Shown here one piece after another: positions 27,722 to 36,765 of a DNA stretch of 58,849 nucleotides. The position numbers were made by a program, and so were the translations under genes. The notes under the pieces were generated by a model, which ran no database searches, was not told the origin of the DNA, and saw nothing but the letters and a program-made list of their open reading frames with translations. The stretch spans positions 1 to 58,849 of the forward strand of contig JALOTY010000015.1 in NCBI GenBank assembly GCA_025457665.1, read 5' to 3'. The stretch is from Akkermansiaceae bacterium. Its GTDB lineage: Bacteria > Verrucomicrobiota > Verrucomicrobiia > Verrucomicrobiales > Akkermansiaceae. The first letter of the stretch is position 1, and every line of letters starts with the position of its first letter.

Positions 27722-27845
27722 AGGGCGGCGGGCAGCGGCAGAGTGTCCATGGAGGCGGGATTGGCAAGGGTGGATGCCGCCAAGAAAGCGCGACAGCCTG
27801 CGATCTTCCTGCAAGATGGGCCGCGCTGGGCCGTTTTCAGAAGGC

Positions 27846-28790
27846 GTGAAGGTCGCCTGCCTTTTTTCCTGCCTCATCCATGTCCTCGTGAGCGTGTCGC
27901 TGGGGCTCGATCTGCCTACCCTGCCACGGCTGCATGATCCATCGACCGTGGTGGAGGAAAAGGGTGTGACCTGGTGTTTCAGCACGGGTAATGGCGTCTC
28001 GGTCCTGAAGCGCGATGACAGTGGCTGGAAGCATGCGGGTGAGATGTTCCGACGCCATGAATTGCCCGGCTGGCACCGGGAAAAGGTTCCGGAGAATCGC
28101 GGCCACCTATGGGCGCCCGATGTGATTCGCGCGGGCGGGAAATGGTGGGTCTTTTACTCGGTCTCCAGCTTCGGCAAGAATCGCTCGGCAATCGGTCTGG
28201 CGAGCCGCAGTGAATTGGGACCGGGAACAGCGGAAGAGCCATGGAAGGATGAAGGTGTGGTGATCACTTCGCAGCGGGAGGATCGATACAATGCCATCGA
28301 CCCTGCGCTGATTGCCGATGCCGGCAGGCTGTGGATGAGCTTCGGCAGCTTTTGGGACGGGATCATGATGGTCGAGCTGGATCCCAGCACCGGCATGCTC
28401 AAGGACCCCGAAGTTGAACCCCTGCGACTGGCCGCCGCGCCGGAGATCGAGGCACCCTTCATTCACAAGGAAGATGGCTGGTATCATCTTTTTGTGAATT
28501 GGGGCAAATGCTGCCGTGGAGTGGAAAGCACCTACGAGATCCGCGTGGGCCGGAGTCGGGAGATCACCGGGCCGTATCTCGACAAGGATGGCACGCCTCT
28601 CACCGCCGGCGGGGGAACGCTTCTGTTAGGAACGCGGGGTCGATTCATCGGCCCGGGCCATGCCTCGATCTATCATCGCTCTGGCAAGCCGTGGCTGATG
28701 CATCACTACTACGACCGCGAAGACCAGGGTCGATCGAAACTCCGCGGCCTGCCTTTGAAATGGGTGAATGGCTGGCCGGTGGTGGAATGA
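27846..28790 (+). CDS. secreted GH43 arabinanase-like glycoside hydrolase
   Basis: A five-bladed beta-propeller hydrolase of about 314 residues, beginning with a hydrophobic signal-like segment (VKVACLFSCLIHVLVSVSLG). The GH43 residues are recognisable: base Asp in LHDPSTVV, pKa-modulating Asp in NAIDPALI, and acid Glu in APEIEAPFI, together with GHLWAPDVI and FGSFWDGI. These are most like endo-1,5-alpha-L-arabinanases. The start is uncertain between GTG 27846 and an ATG at 27816. It is divergent from the ABC-F gene, 124 bases apart. Substrate (arabinan) is inferred from motif resemblance only. Confidence 0.87.
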   Translation: MKVACLFSCLIHVLVSVSLGLDLPTLPRLHDPSTVVEEKGVTWCFSTGNGVSVLKRDDSGWKHAGEMFRRHELPGWHREKVPENRGHLWAPDVIRAGGKWWVFYSVSSFGKNRSAIGLASRSELGPGTAEEPWKDEGVVITSQREDRYNAIDPALIADAGRLWMSFGSFWDGIMMVELDPSTGMLKDPEVEPLRLAAAPEIEAPFIHKEDGWYHLFVNWGKCCRGVESTYEIRVGRSREITGPYLDKDGTPLTAGGGTLLLGTRGRFIGPGHASIYHRSGKPWLMHHYYDREDQGRSKLRGLPLKWVNGWPVVE

Positions 28791-28999
28791 TGGGGTGGGG
28801 AAGGAGTGTTTGAGGTCGGTTTCGATCACGCGATCCGGAAAAGTTCACCGCCAAGGCACGAAGATCGCAAAGTCCAGAGAGGAGACGGACCCTGGTGGAT
28901 GGCCAGCCGATGGCATGGCCGCTCCCTGCGTCTCGCTCCAAAACAGGGAACAACGAAAGGAACGAAAATTTCGTCGCTCCTAGTCGGTGGCGGTGAATT
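28791..28999. other. 209-base intergenic region with a possible dispersed-repeat fragment
   Basis: The region lies between the GH43 gene and a convergent membrane protein gene. At 28844-28873 it carries a CCGCCAAGGCACGAAGATCG-like tract that resembles the imperfect CCGCCAAG/GCCAAG repeats often scattered between genes in large bacterial genomes. Further on, 28956-28985 contains ACGAAAATTTCGT, a short inverted repeat. No reading frame with coding character is visible. Confidence 0.35.
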
Positions 29000-29365
29000 T
29001 CAGTGGGATTTTTCCGCGGGCTTCGCGAGCGTGCCGCCGAAGCGGGTGGCCATGATGCCGATGAGGCAGAACATCCCAACCAGCATCGAGATGGTCGCGA
29101 GGACCGAAAAGGTGGAAAAGAGATAAGGGATATCGAATATTCTGAGAACAAGGTCCGAAGGCAGGAATTCAACGAGGCTCAAAAGGGTTCCCGTCATCAG
29201 CATGAAGCCGAGACTGCTCCATGTCGCAAAGAATCCCACATGGACCCATCGTGATTTCACCACGAAACGGAGCTTCCACAGGCCCAGGACCAGGAAGGTC
29301 CAAGCAACGATTTGGGCAAACATCAAGGCATGATGGAGGAACTGGAGGTAGTTGAATCCATTCAT
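29000..29365 (-). CDS. small membrane protein, unknown function
   Basis: A 121-residue protein starting at ATG 29365 in an ATGA overlap with the end of the upstream gene. It has three hydrophobic helices: FAQIVAWTFLVLGLWKLRF, VGFFATWSSLGFMLMTGTLL and FSVLATISMLVGMFCLIGIM. Charged residues cluster in the loops (FVVKSRWVH). I do not recognise a family. The pair with the next gene resembles two-subunit small membrane complexes, but nothing shows activity. A longer upstream reading frame overlaps the partner gene and is rejected as start. Confidence 0.7.
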   Translation of the reverse strand: MNGFNYLQFLHHALMFAQIVAWTFLVLGLWKLRFVVKSRWVHVGFFATWSSLGFMLMTGTLLSLVEFLPSDLVLRIFDIPYLFSTFSVLATISMLVGMFCLIGIMATRFGGTLAKPAEKSH

Positions 29366-29787
29366 GATGGCTCGATCGCGGAAAGGTGTGAGGCAAGCAG
29401 GCGTTTCGCAATCCGCCAAATGGCGATGGAGCTGAGCAGAAAGGCGATGGCAAAGATCAGGCCGAAAATGCCGCTCACTTGATAGTAGAGAATGGAGACC
29501 TTCTGGCTCCCAACGAAGCTGGGGACAGTGATGGAAAAGTGGCGGATGTCCGGTTCCGATCCCTTGCAAGCGTGCAGGAATTCATCCATTCTCACCCCTC
29601 CGCAAATCAGTGTGGCGAGAGGGAAGATCTGGGAAAGGGCCATGAGAATCATGCCCGTCCATAGCAGCTTGGGAAGCCGGGGTTTGCGGATGCAGGCGGT
29701 GGCCAGGATCGCAATGGAAAATCCGGCGACTCCGATCTCGTGGGAAAGATAGGTCCATTGATCGAAGTTACTGATGTCCGGTTCCAT
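29362..29787 (-). CDS. small membrane protein, unknown function
   Basis: A 141-residue protein with four hydrophobic segments: GVAGFSIAILATACI, WTGMILMALSQIFPLATLIC, a weaker one around VSILYYQVSGIFGLIFAIAF and LLSSIAIWRIA. The loop between helices two and three is soluble (RMDEFLHACKGSEPD). It reads into the next gene by an ATGA overlap, so the two are cotranslated, and it follows the M42-type peptidase by 18 bases on the same strand, suggesting a three-gene operon. No family recognised. Confidence 0.7.
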   Translation of the reverse strand: MEPDISNFDQWTYLSHEIGVAGFSIAILATACIRKPRLPKLLWTGMILMALSQIFPLATLICGGVRMDEFLHACKGSEPDIRHFSITVPSFVGSQKVSILYYQVSGIFGLIFAIAFLLSSIAIWRIAKRLLASHLSAIEPS

Positions 29788-29805
29788 GATGATTTTCCTG
29801 GGGAT

Positions 29806-30891
29806 TCAAGTGAAGGACGAGCGGGGGATGTAGCTGGAAAGCAGGCGGATGGCGGAACGGACGGAATCGAGGCATGCCGTTTCGCGGGTGGTATGGTATC
29901 CGGTCGTCGGGATTTGGAGGGTGGTGCCATTGATGTCACCGCCGGTGGCGGCCACGATGCGACCCAGCTCGGTGCGCCCCAAAGTGAGCGGCTTGCTGCG
30001 GGTTTGATTCTGTTCCTCGATCCAACGGTCCTTGAAATCATGCCGGATTCCCAATCGGCTGCACGCACGGGCGATTTCCGCCGTGAAGGCGGGATCGAAG
30101 GCGGCGGTGGCATCGCGATTCCGCAGAACCAGATCCTGCGCATCCGCCTCCAGCGTGCTCGGGTAGGGGCTGGTATCGAGGACCAGCAAGCGCCGAGTGG
30201 AGATCGATTCCCGCTGAAACCAGGACAGGGCGAATCGCCAGCTCCGTGCTGCTTCCTCCTGCGCCGTGAAAAGAGCGGTGCCTTGGAAGCCGAGGCGGAA
30301 AAGATGAAGGATCAGGGCAACGCTGACGACATTGTCCAACTGCGCGCGGATGTGGTTTCCATCGATTTCCAGCCGGTCCACAAAGGATACCGGCGTTCCG
30401 GGCTGAAGGAAGGCGAGGCCGTCGATCTCGAAAATCAGGTTGCGTCGTTTCGGGCAGTGATAGCTGTTGGAAATGATTCCCTGCCCGAGATAGGTGCCGG
30501 TGTAGGGCATGTGCGCCTGGACCCTCTGACCGGCGAATCGACCGGCGATGGATGCCATCATCTGCTCCGACACCGAGTCCCCCGAAAGCTCGCCGCGATT
30601 GCCCGCGATGAAGGCCGCGTATTGGAATTCGTTCGGGCCGGTGCAGAGAAGTCCGTGCCTGTCCACGTGGGCGGAGAGCACCATGCTTTCGGGCTCATTT
30701 CCCTGAACCACGAGGATGCCGAGATGACGATCGATCCGCACATCCAACTCATCCAACTCCCGGCGCAGCACCCGGAAAAACGCGTCCTCCGCCCCGGTGA
30801 CCGAGGGCTCGCGGACGAGATGGCGGAGGATTTCGAGGAATCCATCGAGATCGTTGGGATCGTGGACTGGCACGGGGGTATCCGATGCCAT
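29806..30891 (-). CDS. M42-like metallo-aminopeptidase
   Basis: The 361-residue protein follows the M42 (FrvX/tetrahedral aminopeptidase) layout. Candidate metal ligands and catalytic residues are His and Asp in VLSAHVDRHGLL, Asp in AQLDNVVSVALI, the Glu pair in LFTAQEEAARS, Asp in LVLDTSPYP and the terminal His in TTGYHTTRE. These are spaced as in M42. M42 enzymes trim peptides in the cytoplasm; related proteins act on other amides. The QEE followed by AARSW rather than VGLRG is a departure from classical members, so specificity is uncertain. No signal peptide, cytoplasmic. Confidence 0.78.
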   Translation of the reverse strand: MASDTPVPVHDPNDLDGFLEILRHLVREPSVTGAEDAFFRVLRRELDELDVRIDRHLGILVVQGNEPESMVLSAHVDRHGLLCTGPNEFQYAAFIAGNRGELSGDSVSEQMMASIAGRFAGQRVQAHMPYTGTYLGQGIISNSYHCPKRRNLIFEIDGLAFLQPGTPVSFVDRLEIDGNHIRAQLDNVVSVALILHLFRLGFQGTALFTAQEEAARSWRFALSWFQRESISTRRLLVLDTSPYPSTLEADAQDLVLRNRDATAAFDPAFTAEIARACSRLGIRHDFKDRWIEEQNQTRSKPLTLGRTELGRIVAATGGDINGTTLQIPTTGYHTTRETACLDSVRSAIRLLSSYIPRSSFT

Positions 30892-30951
30892 CCGCCGCCA
30901 TCGATCAATGCCGAAGCGCTACGGCGGCGAAAAGATCTTCGGCGGAGGAAT

Positions 30952-33900
30952 TCAGGGATCGAGCACCACGCGATAGAAGCGTCTGTTATCAGTGGAAAGC
31001 GGAAGGGTGCGTTGGAGTTCGATCTGCATGCTTTCCGCGGTGATCGAGGTGTCGGGAACGCCTGTCCAGGCGGTGGCGGGATCGTGGGTGGACTCGATGT
31101 GGTAGCTCCGCCCCGGAAAAGCATTCCAGCGGAGGGTGATTCCGGTGCCGGATTTCTCGAAGGAGGTGATGCGGAAGGAGCGGGTGGGATCGAGGCGGTC
31201 ATAGAGGCCATCGGCATTTTCATCGCGCAGCACTTCGGTGGGCAGGCTGAGGAACTCGGAGGGATCGATATTTCCATCGCCATTCACCGCCGCGGGTGCC
31301 TGCGAGCCAAGGATGCCGGAATCGCTGGTTTGATAGGCAGCGGAGGCCAGATGAATCACCGGTGGGAGCGTGCCGAAAGCTGCGGCGAGATCGAGGGTCG
31401 CCTCCATTTGTCCACCCTCAGGACCGCGGATCGCTTGGGTGGTGGCGGTGCCTGCATTGAACCAACCGATATAGCTGTTAGAGCTTTCCGCGCCGACAAA
31501 GGGGGCGTTGGGAGCCATGGCGGTGAAACCGGCCTTGGCCCAGGGAGCGGGTTGATTGGCGCTTGGGGAGAGGGTGGGTGAAAGCAGCAGGAAATGGTCA
31601 TTGCCATACTGCCCCGGAGACCAGGTGGCGAGATAGAGGATGTTTCCACGCAGTGCGGCGTAAATGGTCATGCCGGGTGAGGACAAGAGGTAGCCGGGAA
31701 AGTCCGCCGCACCATCGATGACAAAGGGCAGGGGCCCCGAGGTGGCGGAGGTCGTCGCGCTGACCGGTCCCCCGGCGCTGGACGCTCCGCCGGAATTCAA
31801 GGCGGTGACGGTGTAAATGTAAGTGGTGGATGGCTGGAGTCCGGTATCGAGCCACGAGGAAGTCGTGGGGTTTGCCACTGCCGTGCCATTGCGGAAGACC
31901 CGATAGGAGGTGGCTCCGGGGCTGTCATTCCAATCCAGCGACACACGGGTGGCGGCGGTGTTCGTGACCTGCAGGCCGGTGGGGGCGGCAGGTGGGGAAA
32001 CCGGGGTGCCTCCGCCATCGTCCTCGACGAAAACATGTTGGATTTCGGACCGATGGATGTTGCCGCGGGTGTCGGTGGCTTCGATGTAGTAATCAAGCAA
32101 GTTTCCCCGGAAACCGGGAAGGGAGCTTTCGGAGATTTTCGCGAAATGATAATCGGCCAATTCGGGAGGAGTGATGAAATAGTTGATTTGACCGTTGTTT
32201 GCGGCGGCATTCAGCTCTGCCTGCGTATCGGGCAATTCGCGGGATGTCATGGGAATGTTGACCCAGGATCCCACTTCGCCCCCGCCTGCATAAGTTTCAT
32301 TTTGGGATGAGGCGAGTGGGTTGGTGCCATCGGCATCGATGCGGACCTTGAGATTCACCGACGCGAGTCCCGAGATATCATAAGCATGGGTCCAGATATA
32401 GAAATCGGATGGCATTTTTTTGAGATAGCGGGTGTCTCCTCCGGGGATGGAATTGAACCAGCCGAAAGTCCATGCTCCCGGGTTGTAGGGAAACCTCTGA
32501 GGTTTGAGCACACTGGGGGCGGTGCGGTCATTGGCCCGGCGCTGGGCGGTGAACCATGGTTGGAGTTTTTCGATGGCGCGGGTGGTCGCGAGGGCGGGTT
32601 TGACCTCATCGTCATTTCCCAGTCCGCCGTAGTAGTTGAAACCGGAATCAAGCCCGCCAAGATAGATATGCCATGCGAGTTCCACCGGGTTGGGATTCGT
32701 GGGCGTGCCATCCCAATCGTAGGGTGCCTGAATCCTCCATGGCTCGATGCTGCCGCCTTCGTCGCGGAGAACCTGCTCGGCGGTCTCCACCCAATTCGCC
32801 CCGGTGATCACGGGAGCCCATGACCAGAATTTCAGGGCGAAACCGGGGCTTTCCATGTCGACCACCGTCCCCGGATATCGGTTAGCGGCCGTGGCGGCGA
32901 CGGGGGGCTCGATCCATTTCAGGAAATTCGGCGAGCCATAGCAGGACTCGGGGAAAATCCACGCGCCATCCTCGATGTGGACTGTTTGCGCTTGGGCACC
33001 ATGGGCATTGACGAAATCCTGCACCGAGGTGGGTGCGTAGCCGCCATTGAAAAATCCCGGAGTCGCCTCCATCCATGAGGAATAGCCGCCGCCCCAGGCA
33101 TTGTCGCCATCGGTGGAAGGCATCACGATGACTGGTCGTGAGGGGTCGGTGGCATGCGGGGCGATGAACTGACCGATCTTGGAAGTGCCCTCGTTGGCGT
33201 AACCGTATCGATAGGAGAGCACGTCGTCCGATGGCACCATGAGGATGGAGCGGCGATTGCCGGTGGCCGGATCGATGGATTCGGCGCGATGAAGTTGATA
33301 GGCGAAAGGGGCAACGTTCCATGCCGCATTTCCCGGATTCGGCTGGCCATACCACCAGCCGGTGGTGGGTGACGGCCCCAGAAGGTCGGCCCGGTTCGGG
33401 GGACTACTGAAGATGCCGTAGTTGTTGTTTTCGAGGTCGAACTGGTTGAAATACGTGGGGCAGGTGCGCGAGAGGTGGTGACTGGGGACGATGACCCACT
33501 CGTAGCCTTCATCGGCGAGGACATCGATGATGTGGCGGGAGAAGGCCATTTCAGTGGGGAAGAATCCTTTGGAGTGATCCGAGAGGTTCGGATTCCCACC
33601 CCAGGCTTTCCACCATGCCTGTTTGAAGATCTGGATCTCCTTTCGCAGCACTGCCTCGGGCAGCAGCGGGGCAAGCGAGTGGTGGTAGGTGAAACCGACG
33701 AGGTCGAGTCGGCGGGAACCGGCGGGCGTGGTCCAATTTCGCGCGGTGCGGTTTCCATCCCACCAACCGGAACCGTAACCCAGATGACCCCCGCCACCGA
33801 GCTGGCGGATGTTGTCGATGAGTGAACCGGAGTAGGATAGACAGAACCCGGCCGATGGGGGGCATGAGGCCAGCGAATCCCGTGGTCTGCCCTGGTAGGC

Positions 33901-34152
33901 GTTGCGTCGGTCATCGAGGCCGAAGATGTCGGTGAGGTTGTTCTCGGGGTGGCTGGCGCTGCTGCCGGGATAGGATCGGGCGGGCTTGAGGACGATCGAG
34001 TCCCAGGCGAATTCCACGCGGTTTGTCTGGCTGCCGTTGCTGTTCCACTCCGGCCAGTAGAGGGGCTGGTGGTTGTGCCACATGCGGCTGACGTAAACAT
34101 TCTGGGCGGCGCAGGGCAGGGTCAGAGCCGCGAGGCAGGGAAGCAGGCGCAT
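30952..34152 (-). CDS. secreted GH57-like glycoside hydrolase with Fn3 and C-terminal module
   Basis: The 1066-residue protein starts MRLLPCLAALTLPCAAQ, a signal peptide. GH57 conserved regions are visible: HNHQP at residues 26-30, GFFPTE with the presumed nucleophile E201, and MPSTDGD with candidate acid/base D348 or D350. Beta-rich domains follow, including a fibronectin III domain (PPAAPTGLQVTNTAATRVSL) and an Asp/Asn-rich loop (NADGLYDRLDPT) before a terminal module ending FYRVVLDP. GH57 enzymes act on alpha-glucans (amylase, branching enzyme). Most are intracellular, so a secreted multidomain form is unusual. The boundary between catalytic and accessory parts near residue 580 is approximate. 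Confidence 0.82.
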   Translation of the reverse strand: MRLLPCLAALTLPCAAQNVYVSRMWHNHQPLYWPEWNSNGSQTNRVEFAWDSIVLKPARSYPGSSASHPENNLTDIFGLDDRRNAYQGRPRDSLASCPPSAGFCLSYSGSLIDNIRQLGGGGHLGYGSGWWDGNRTARNWTTPAGSRRLDLVGFTYHHSLAPLLPEAVLRKEIQIFKQAWWKAWGGNPNLSDHSKGFFPTEMAFSRHIIDVLADEGYEWVIVPSHHLSRTCPTYFNQFDLENNNYGIFSSPPNRADLLGPSPTTGWWYGQPNPGNAAWNVAPFAYQLHRAESIDPATGNRRSILMVPSDDVLSYRYGYANEGTSKIGQFIAPHATDPSRPVIVMPSTDGDNAWGGGYSSWMEATPGFFNGGYAPTSVQDFVNAHGAQAQTVHIEDGAWIFPESCYGSPNFLKWIEPPVAATAANRYPGTVVDMESPGFALKFWSWAPVITGANWVETAEQVLRDEGGSIEPWRIQAPYDWDGTPTNPNPVELAWHIYLGGLDSGFNYYGGLGNDDEVKPALATTRAIEKLQPWFTAQRRANDRTAPSVLKPQRFPYNPGAWTFGWFNSIPGGDTRYLKKMPSDFYIWTHAYDISGLASVNLKVRIDADGTNPLASSQNETYAGGGEVGSWVNIPMTSRELPDTQAELNAAANNGQINYFITPPELADYHFAKISESSLPGFRGNLLDYYIEATDTRGNIHRSEIQHVFVEDDGGGTPVSPPAAPTGLQVTNTAATRVSLDWNDSPGATSYRVFRNGTAVANPTTSSWLDTGLQPSTTYIYTVTALNSGGASSAGGPVSATTSATSGPLPFVIDGAADFPGYLLSSPGMTIYAALRGNILYLATWSPGQYGNDHFLLLSPTLSPSANQPAPWAKAGFTAMAPNAPFVGAESSNSYIGWFNAGTATTQAIRGPEGGQMEATLDLAAAFGTLPPVIHLASAAYQTSDSGILGSQAPAAVNGDGNIDPSEFLSLPTEVLRDENADGLYDRLDPTRSFRITSFEKSGTGITLRWNAFPGRSYHIESTHDPATAWTGVPDTSITAESMQIELQRTLPLSTDNRRFYRVVLDP

Positions 34153-34364
34153 GGGTTTTGAGGAGGGTTTCCAGGGCGATCCGCAGCGGGAAATCGCTGA
34201 TTCCAAATGGTCGAAAGCGCCACGGGGTTTAGGTCGGCGGAGGGCCAATGGCGGGGGGCTGTGGGGTCTGGCAGCGGAAATCGGCTGAAAACGGATCGAT
34301 TTTTCCCTTGCGTCCCCCGTTCCGTCCATCCCATCTTCCGCCCGCCCCACACGGGGTGCTTGAT
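34153..34364. other. intergenic region upstream of the GH57 gene and of tRNA-Asn
   Basis: About 210 bases between the start of the minus-strand GH57 gene and the plus-strand tRNA. It must contain promoters for both directions. I see no recognisable conserved element, reading frame or strong hairpin. Confidence 0.3.
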
Positions 34365-34439
34365 TCCGGTGTAGCTCAGCGGCAGAGCGGGTGGCTGTTA
34401 ACCACTAGGTCGTTGGTTCGATCCCAACCGCCGGAGCCA
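34365..34439 (+). tRNA. tRNA-Asn (GTT anticodon)
   Basis: A complete cloverleaf is readable. The acceptor stem TCCGGTG pairs with CGCCGGA, the D-arm has GCTC/GAGC, the anticodon stem GGTGG/CCACT encloses loop CTGTTAA with anticodon GTT at 34397-34399, and the T-arm is GTTGG-TTCGATC-CCAAC. Discriminator G and an encoded CCA end at 34439. The D-loop has GGCA in the conserved GG position. It matches the asparaginyl-tRNA synthetase encoded 10 kb away. An intrinsic terminator follows within 5 bases. Confidence 0.96.
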
Positions 34440-34442
34440 TTT

Positions 34443-34482
34443 GAAGGCCCTCGTCCCTCGAAGGACAGGGCCTTCGCCTTTT
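34443..34482 (+). terminator. intrinsic terminator after tRNA-Asn
   Basis: Stem GAAGGCCCT with AGGGCCTTC, extended by GTCC/GGAC around a CTCGAA loop with a one-base bulge, followed by GCCTTTTT. It begins 3 bases after the tRNA CCA, in the correct orientation. Confidence 0.9.
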
Positions 34483-34555
34483 TCAGAAGACGGCTTCTGA
34501 ATTGCTTCTTTCTTCGGGATTGAATGGTTAAGATTTCCGTAGTAAGCTCTCCGCC

Positions 34556-36244
34556 GTGAGAACCTTCATCCCATGGCTGGTCGCGGCAGGAATTCTTCCC
34601 TGTGTGACGCTCGTTTCCTGCAAAAAGGATCCCGGTGAGGGTCAGCGTCAGAATCTTGAGGACGCGGGATACTCGATGACACCCGAAGATTTCCTGCGGG
34701 CGGCGGAGGGAGACGATCTCAAGGCCCTCGAGTCCATGATGTCCGGAGGCATCGCGGCAGGGGTGACCGATGCCAAGGGTCGCAGTGCCCTTCACGCGGC
34801 CGCGGCGGCGGGATCGGTCAAGGCGGCGACGCTCCTGCTGGATCGTGGTGTGCCCATCGATCTCACGGATCAGTCCGGGCGGACTCCGCTGATGGAAGCG
34901 GTGATGCATGCCGATCCGGAAATGGTGAAATTCCTTCTCCGCCAGGGGGGCGACCCGTCCCTGAAGGACTCCGATCGATACAAGCCGCTGATGCTGGCGG
35001 TGAAGGCCGGACGGGCGGACATGGTCGCGGAGTTGGCACCGTATGTGAGGCAGGATCTCGACGATGCCCTGCTCGCGGCATCGATTCTCGGCGAGGCGCA
35101 GGTGATCGATGAACTGACCAACTATGGGGCTAGTATTTACGCCCGATTGGAGGACGGCAGGACTCCGCTGATGTTGGCGGCGCAGCATGGCAGGGCGGAG
35201 GCTGTGGAGATGCTGCTCGATATCGGTGCGAACCGTTTCACCATGGACAGTCATGGCAAGACGGCAGCGGAGCTTGCCAAGGAGGCGGGGCACGAGGATC
35301 TCGCAGCCCGCCTCGCCGCAGAGCCGGGAGAGGGCGACTTTGTTTTGGAAGAGGCCGATGCCTTGGCCGAGGAAATGGTCGCAGAGGTGGAAACCGGGCG
35401 CGAGGAAGTCAGTGACGAGGAGGGCGATGCCAGCCTTGCTGACAATGAGAACGGCGCCGATCCGCCGGTCGATGCCAACGACGCGCCAACGGGCGAAGCA
35501 CCGGAGATCGCGGGGGGGGGCTTGCCTTCGGCTGATCCTGAGGCGGAGCAAGGTGGTGAGGAAACGGGCAGTGGCGTCGTCATCGAACCCGTGGACCCCG
35601 GCGCGGAACCGGGTCGGCCGGCAGTCGCGGCCCCACGCAGGGAGCGGATTTCGGAATTGGAAGGTGTGGTGGTGGGTGGAGGGCCGGCGCGAACTCCCGC
35701 AGAGGAGGCGGGCAGGAATGATGTCGCTGAGCCATCGACGGGTGGATCCACCACGCAAGCCGCGACTGACCCGGCCCCGGTGGTCATGCGGGCCTATCGG
35801 GAAAACGAACTGCCCTTGCGGGTCGACTCCACCACGGAAGAGAGTGCCATGATTCAGGTGGTGGGCGGGGCAAAGCAAGAGGTGGCGGTCGGCTCGACGA
35901 TTCCCGGGTCCACGCTCAAGGTCATCCGAATCAGCCGGAAGATGCAGAGCGGAAAGGAGAATCAGGGTGAGCCGGTCGAGGTTTCCGTGGTTACCCTGAG
36001 CGATGGTCGCAGTGGAGTGGAGCGCGACCTGGTGGTGGGTCTTCCGGCGCTCGCCCATGATCCGGTGGCCCTGGTCGAGGACGCCAGCACCGGGAAATAC
36101 TATGTGGCCCGTACTGGCCAACGCTTCCGCACGGCCGACGGCGATGACTATCTGGTTGGAGATGTGCGGCCGAATCAGATCGTGCTTGAGGATGTGAAAA
36201 CCGGCGAAACCCGGACGATTCCCCTCAGCGGACCGCGCGGATGA
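34556..36244 (+). CDS. ankyrin-repeat lipoprotein
   Basis: The 562-residue protein starts from GTG with MRTFIPWLVAAGILPCVTLV ending SC, a lipobox, so a lipid-anchored envelope protein is likely. Residues ~44-235 form five to six ankyrin repeats, with complete units such as GRSALHAAAAAGSVKAATLL, GRTPLMEAVMHADPEMVKFL and GRTPLMLAAQHGRAEAVEML. A long acidic Glu/Asp/Pro-rich linker (about 245-420) is probably disordered. The last ~130 residues form a beta-rich domain with VVGGAKQEVAVGSTIPG and YYVARTGQRFRTADGDDYLV. Ankyrin repeats mediate protein binding. The stop overlaps the ACT gene by ATGA. Start choice is supported by a good signal sequence only. Confidence 0.85.
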   Translation: MRTFIPWLVAAGILPCVTLVSCKKDPGEGQRQNLEDAGYSMTPEDFLRAAEGDDLKALESMMSGGIAAGVTDAKGRSALHAAAAAGSVKAATLLLDRGVPIDLTDQSGRTPLMEAVMHADPEMVKFLLRQGGDPSLKDSDRYKPLMLAVKAGRADMVAELAPYVRQDLDDALLAASILGEAQVIDELTNYGASIYARLEDGRTPLMLAAQHGRAEAVEMLLDIGANRFTMDSHGKTAAELAKEAGHEDLAARLAAEPGEGDFVLEEADALAEEMVAEVETGREEVSDEEGDASLADNENGADPPVDANDAPTGEAPEIAGGGLPSADPEAEQGGEETGSGVVIEPVDPGAEPGRPAVAAPRRERISELEGVVVGGGPARTPAEEAGRNDVAEPSTGGSTTQAATDPAPVVMRAYRENELPLRVDSTTEESAMIQVVGGAKQEVAVGSTIPGSTLKVIRISRKMQSGKENQGEPVEVSVVTLSDGRSGVERDLVVGLPALAHDPVALVEDASTGKYYVARTGQRFRTADGDDYLVGDVRPNQIVLEDVKTGETRTIPLSGPRG

Positions 36245-36720
36245 CCACTGATTTTCCCCAAGATATGGAACCCGACGTGATGGAGCCGGCCGATCCGGTG
36301 ACGCAGTTTTCAGTAATGCTGCAAAACCGTGCCGGTGCTCTCGCCGCGCTGGTGAAGCTCTTGCGAAATCACGCGATCGAAGTCGTGGGAATCAGCGTGC
36401 AGGACTCGCGCGATGCGACGGTGGCGCGGCTCGTCCTGACCGATCCGGACCTGGCGATGCAGATCTTCATCGAAAAGGGGATTCCCTTCACCTCATCGAC
36501 TCTCGTGGTGGTTTCCCTGCGGGAAGCGGGGCCTGGATTGCTTCAGGTGCTCGATACCCTGATGGTCGCCGAGACCAATGTGGATTTCGCCTATGCGCTG
36601 ATGCCGAGTCAGGCGGGACAATCGCTGCTTGCCCTCCATGTCGAGGATGCCGACTTTGCCACAAGCGTCCTCAATCAAGCCGGCTTCAAGCTCCTGAGGC
36701 AGGCGGACTTGAGTCGATGA
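36241..36720 (+). CDS. ACT-domain protein
   Basis: The 159-residue product has two ACT-like repeats. The first (about 20-85) reads TQFSVMLQNRAGALAALVKL, VVGISVQDSRDATVARLVL, a typical ligand-binding ACT fold with the LxNRxGxLA turn. The second (about 90-155) reads VVVSLREAGPGLLQVLDTLM and ETNVDFAYALMPSQAG. Tandem ACT proteins without a catalytic domain often bind amino acids and act as regulatory subunits. It overlaps the ankyrin gene by four bases, so the two may be coexpressed, though no functional connection is evident. Confidence 0.85.
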   Translation: MTTDFPQDMEPDVMEPADPVTQFSVMLQNRAGALAALVKLLRNHAIEVVGISVQDSRDATVARLVLTDPDLAMQIFIEKGIPFTSSTLVVVSLREAGPGLLQVLDTLMVAETNVDFAYALMPSQAGQSLLALHVEDADFATSVLNQAGFKLLRQADLSR

Positions 36721-36765
36721 AAAGCCAAAGCTGCCGATCGAGCGAATCGGCAGGCAGGGTGAATG

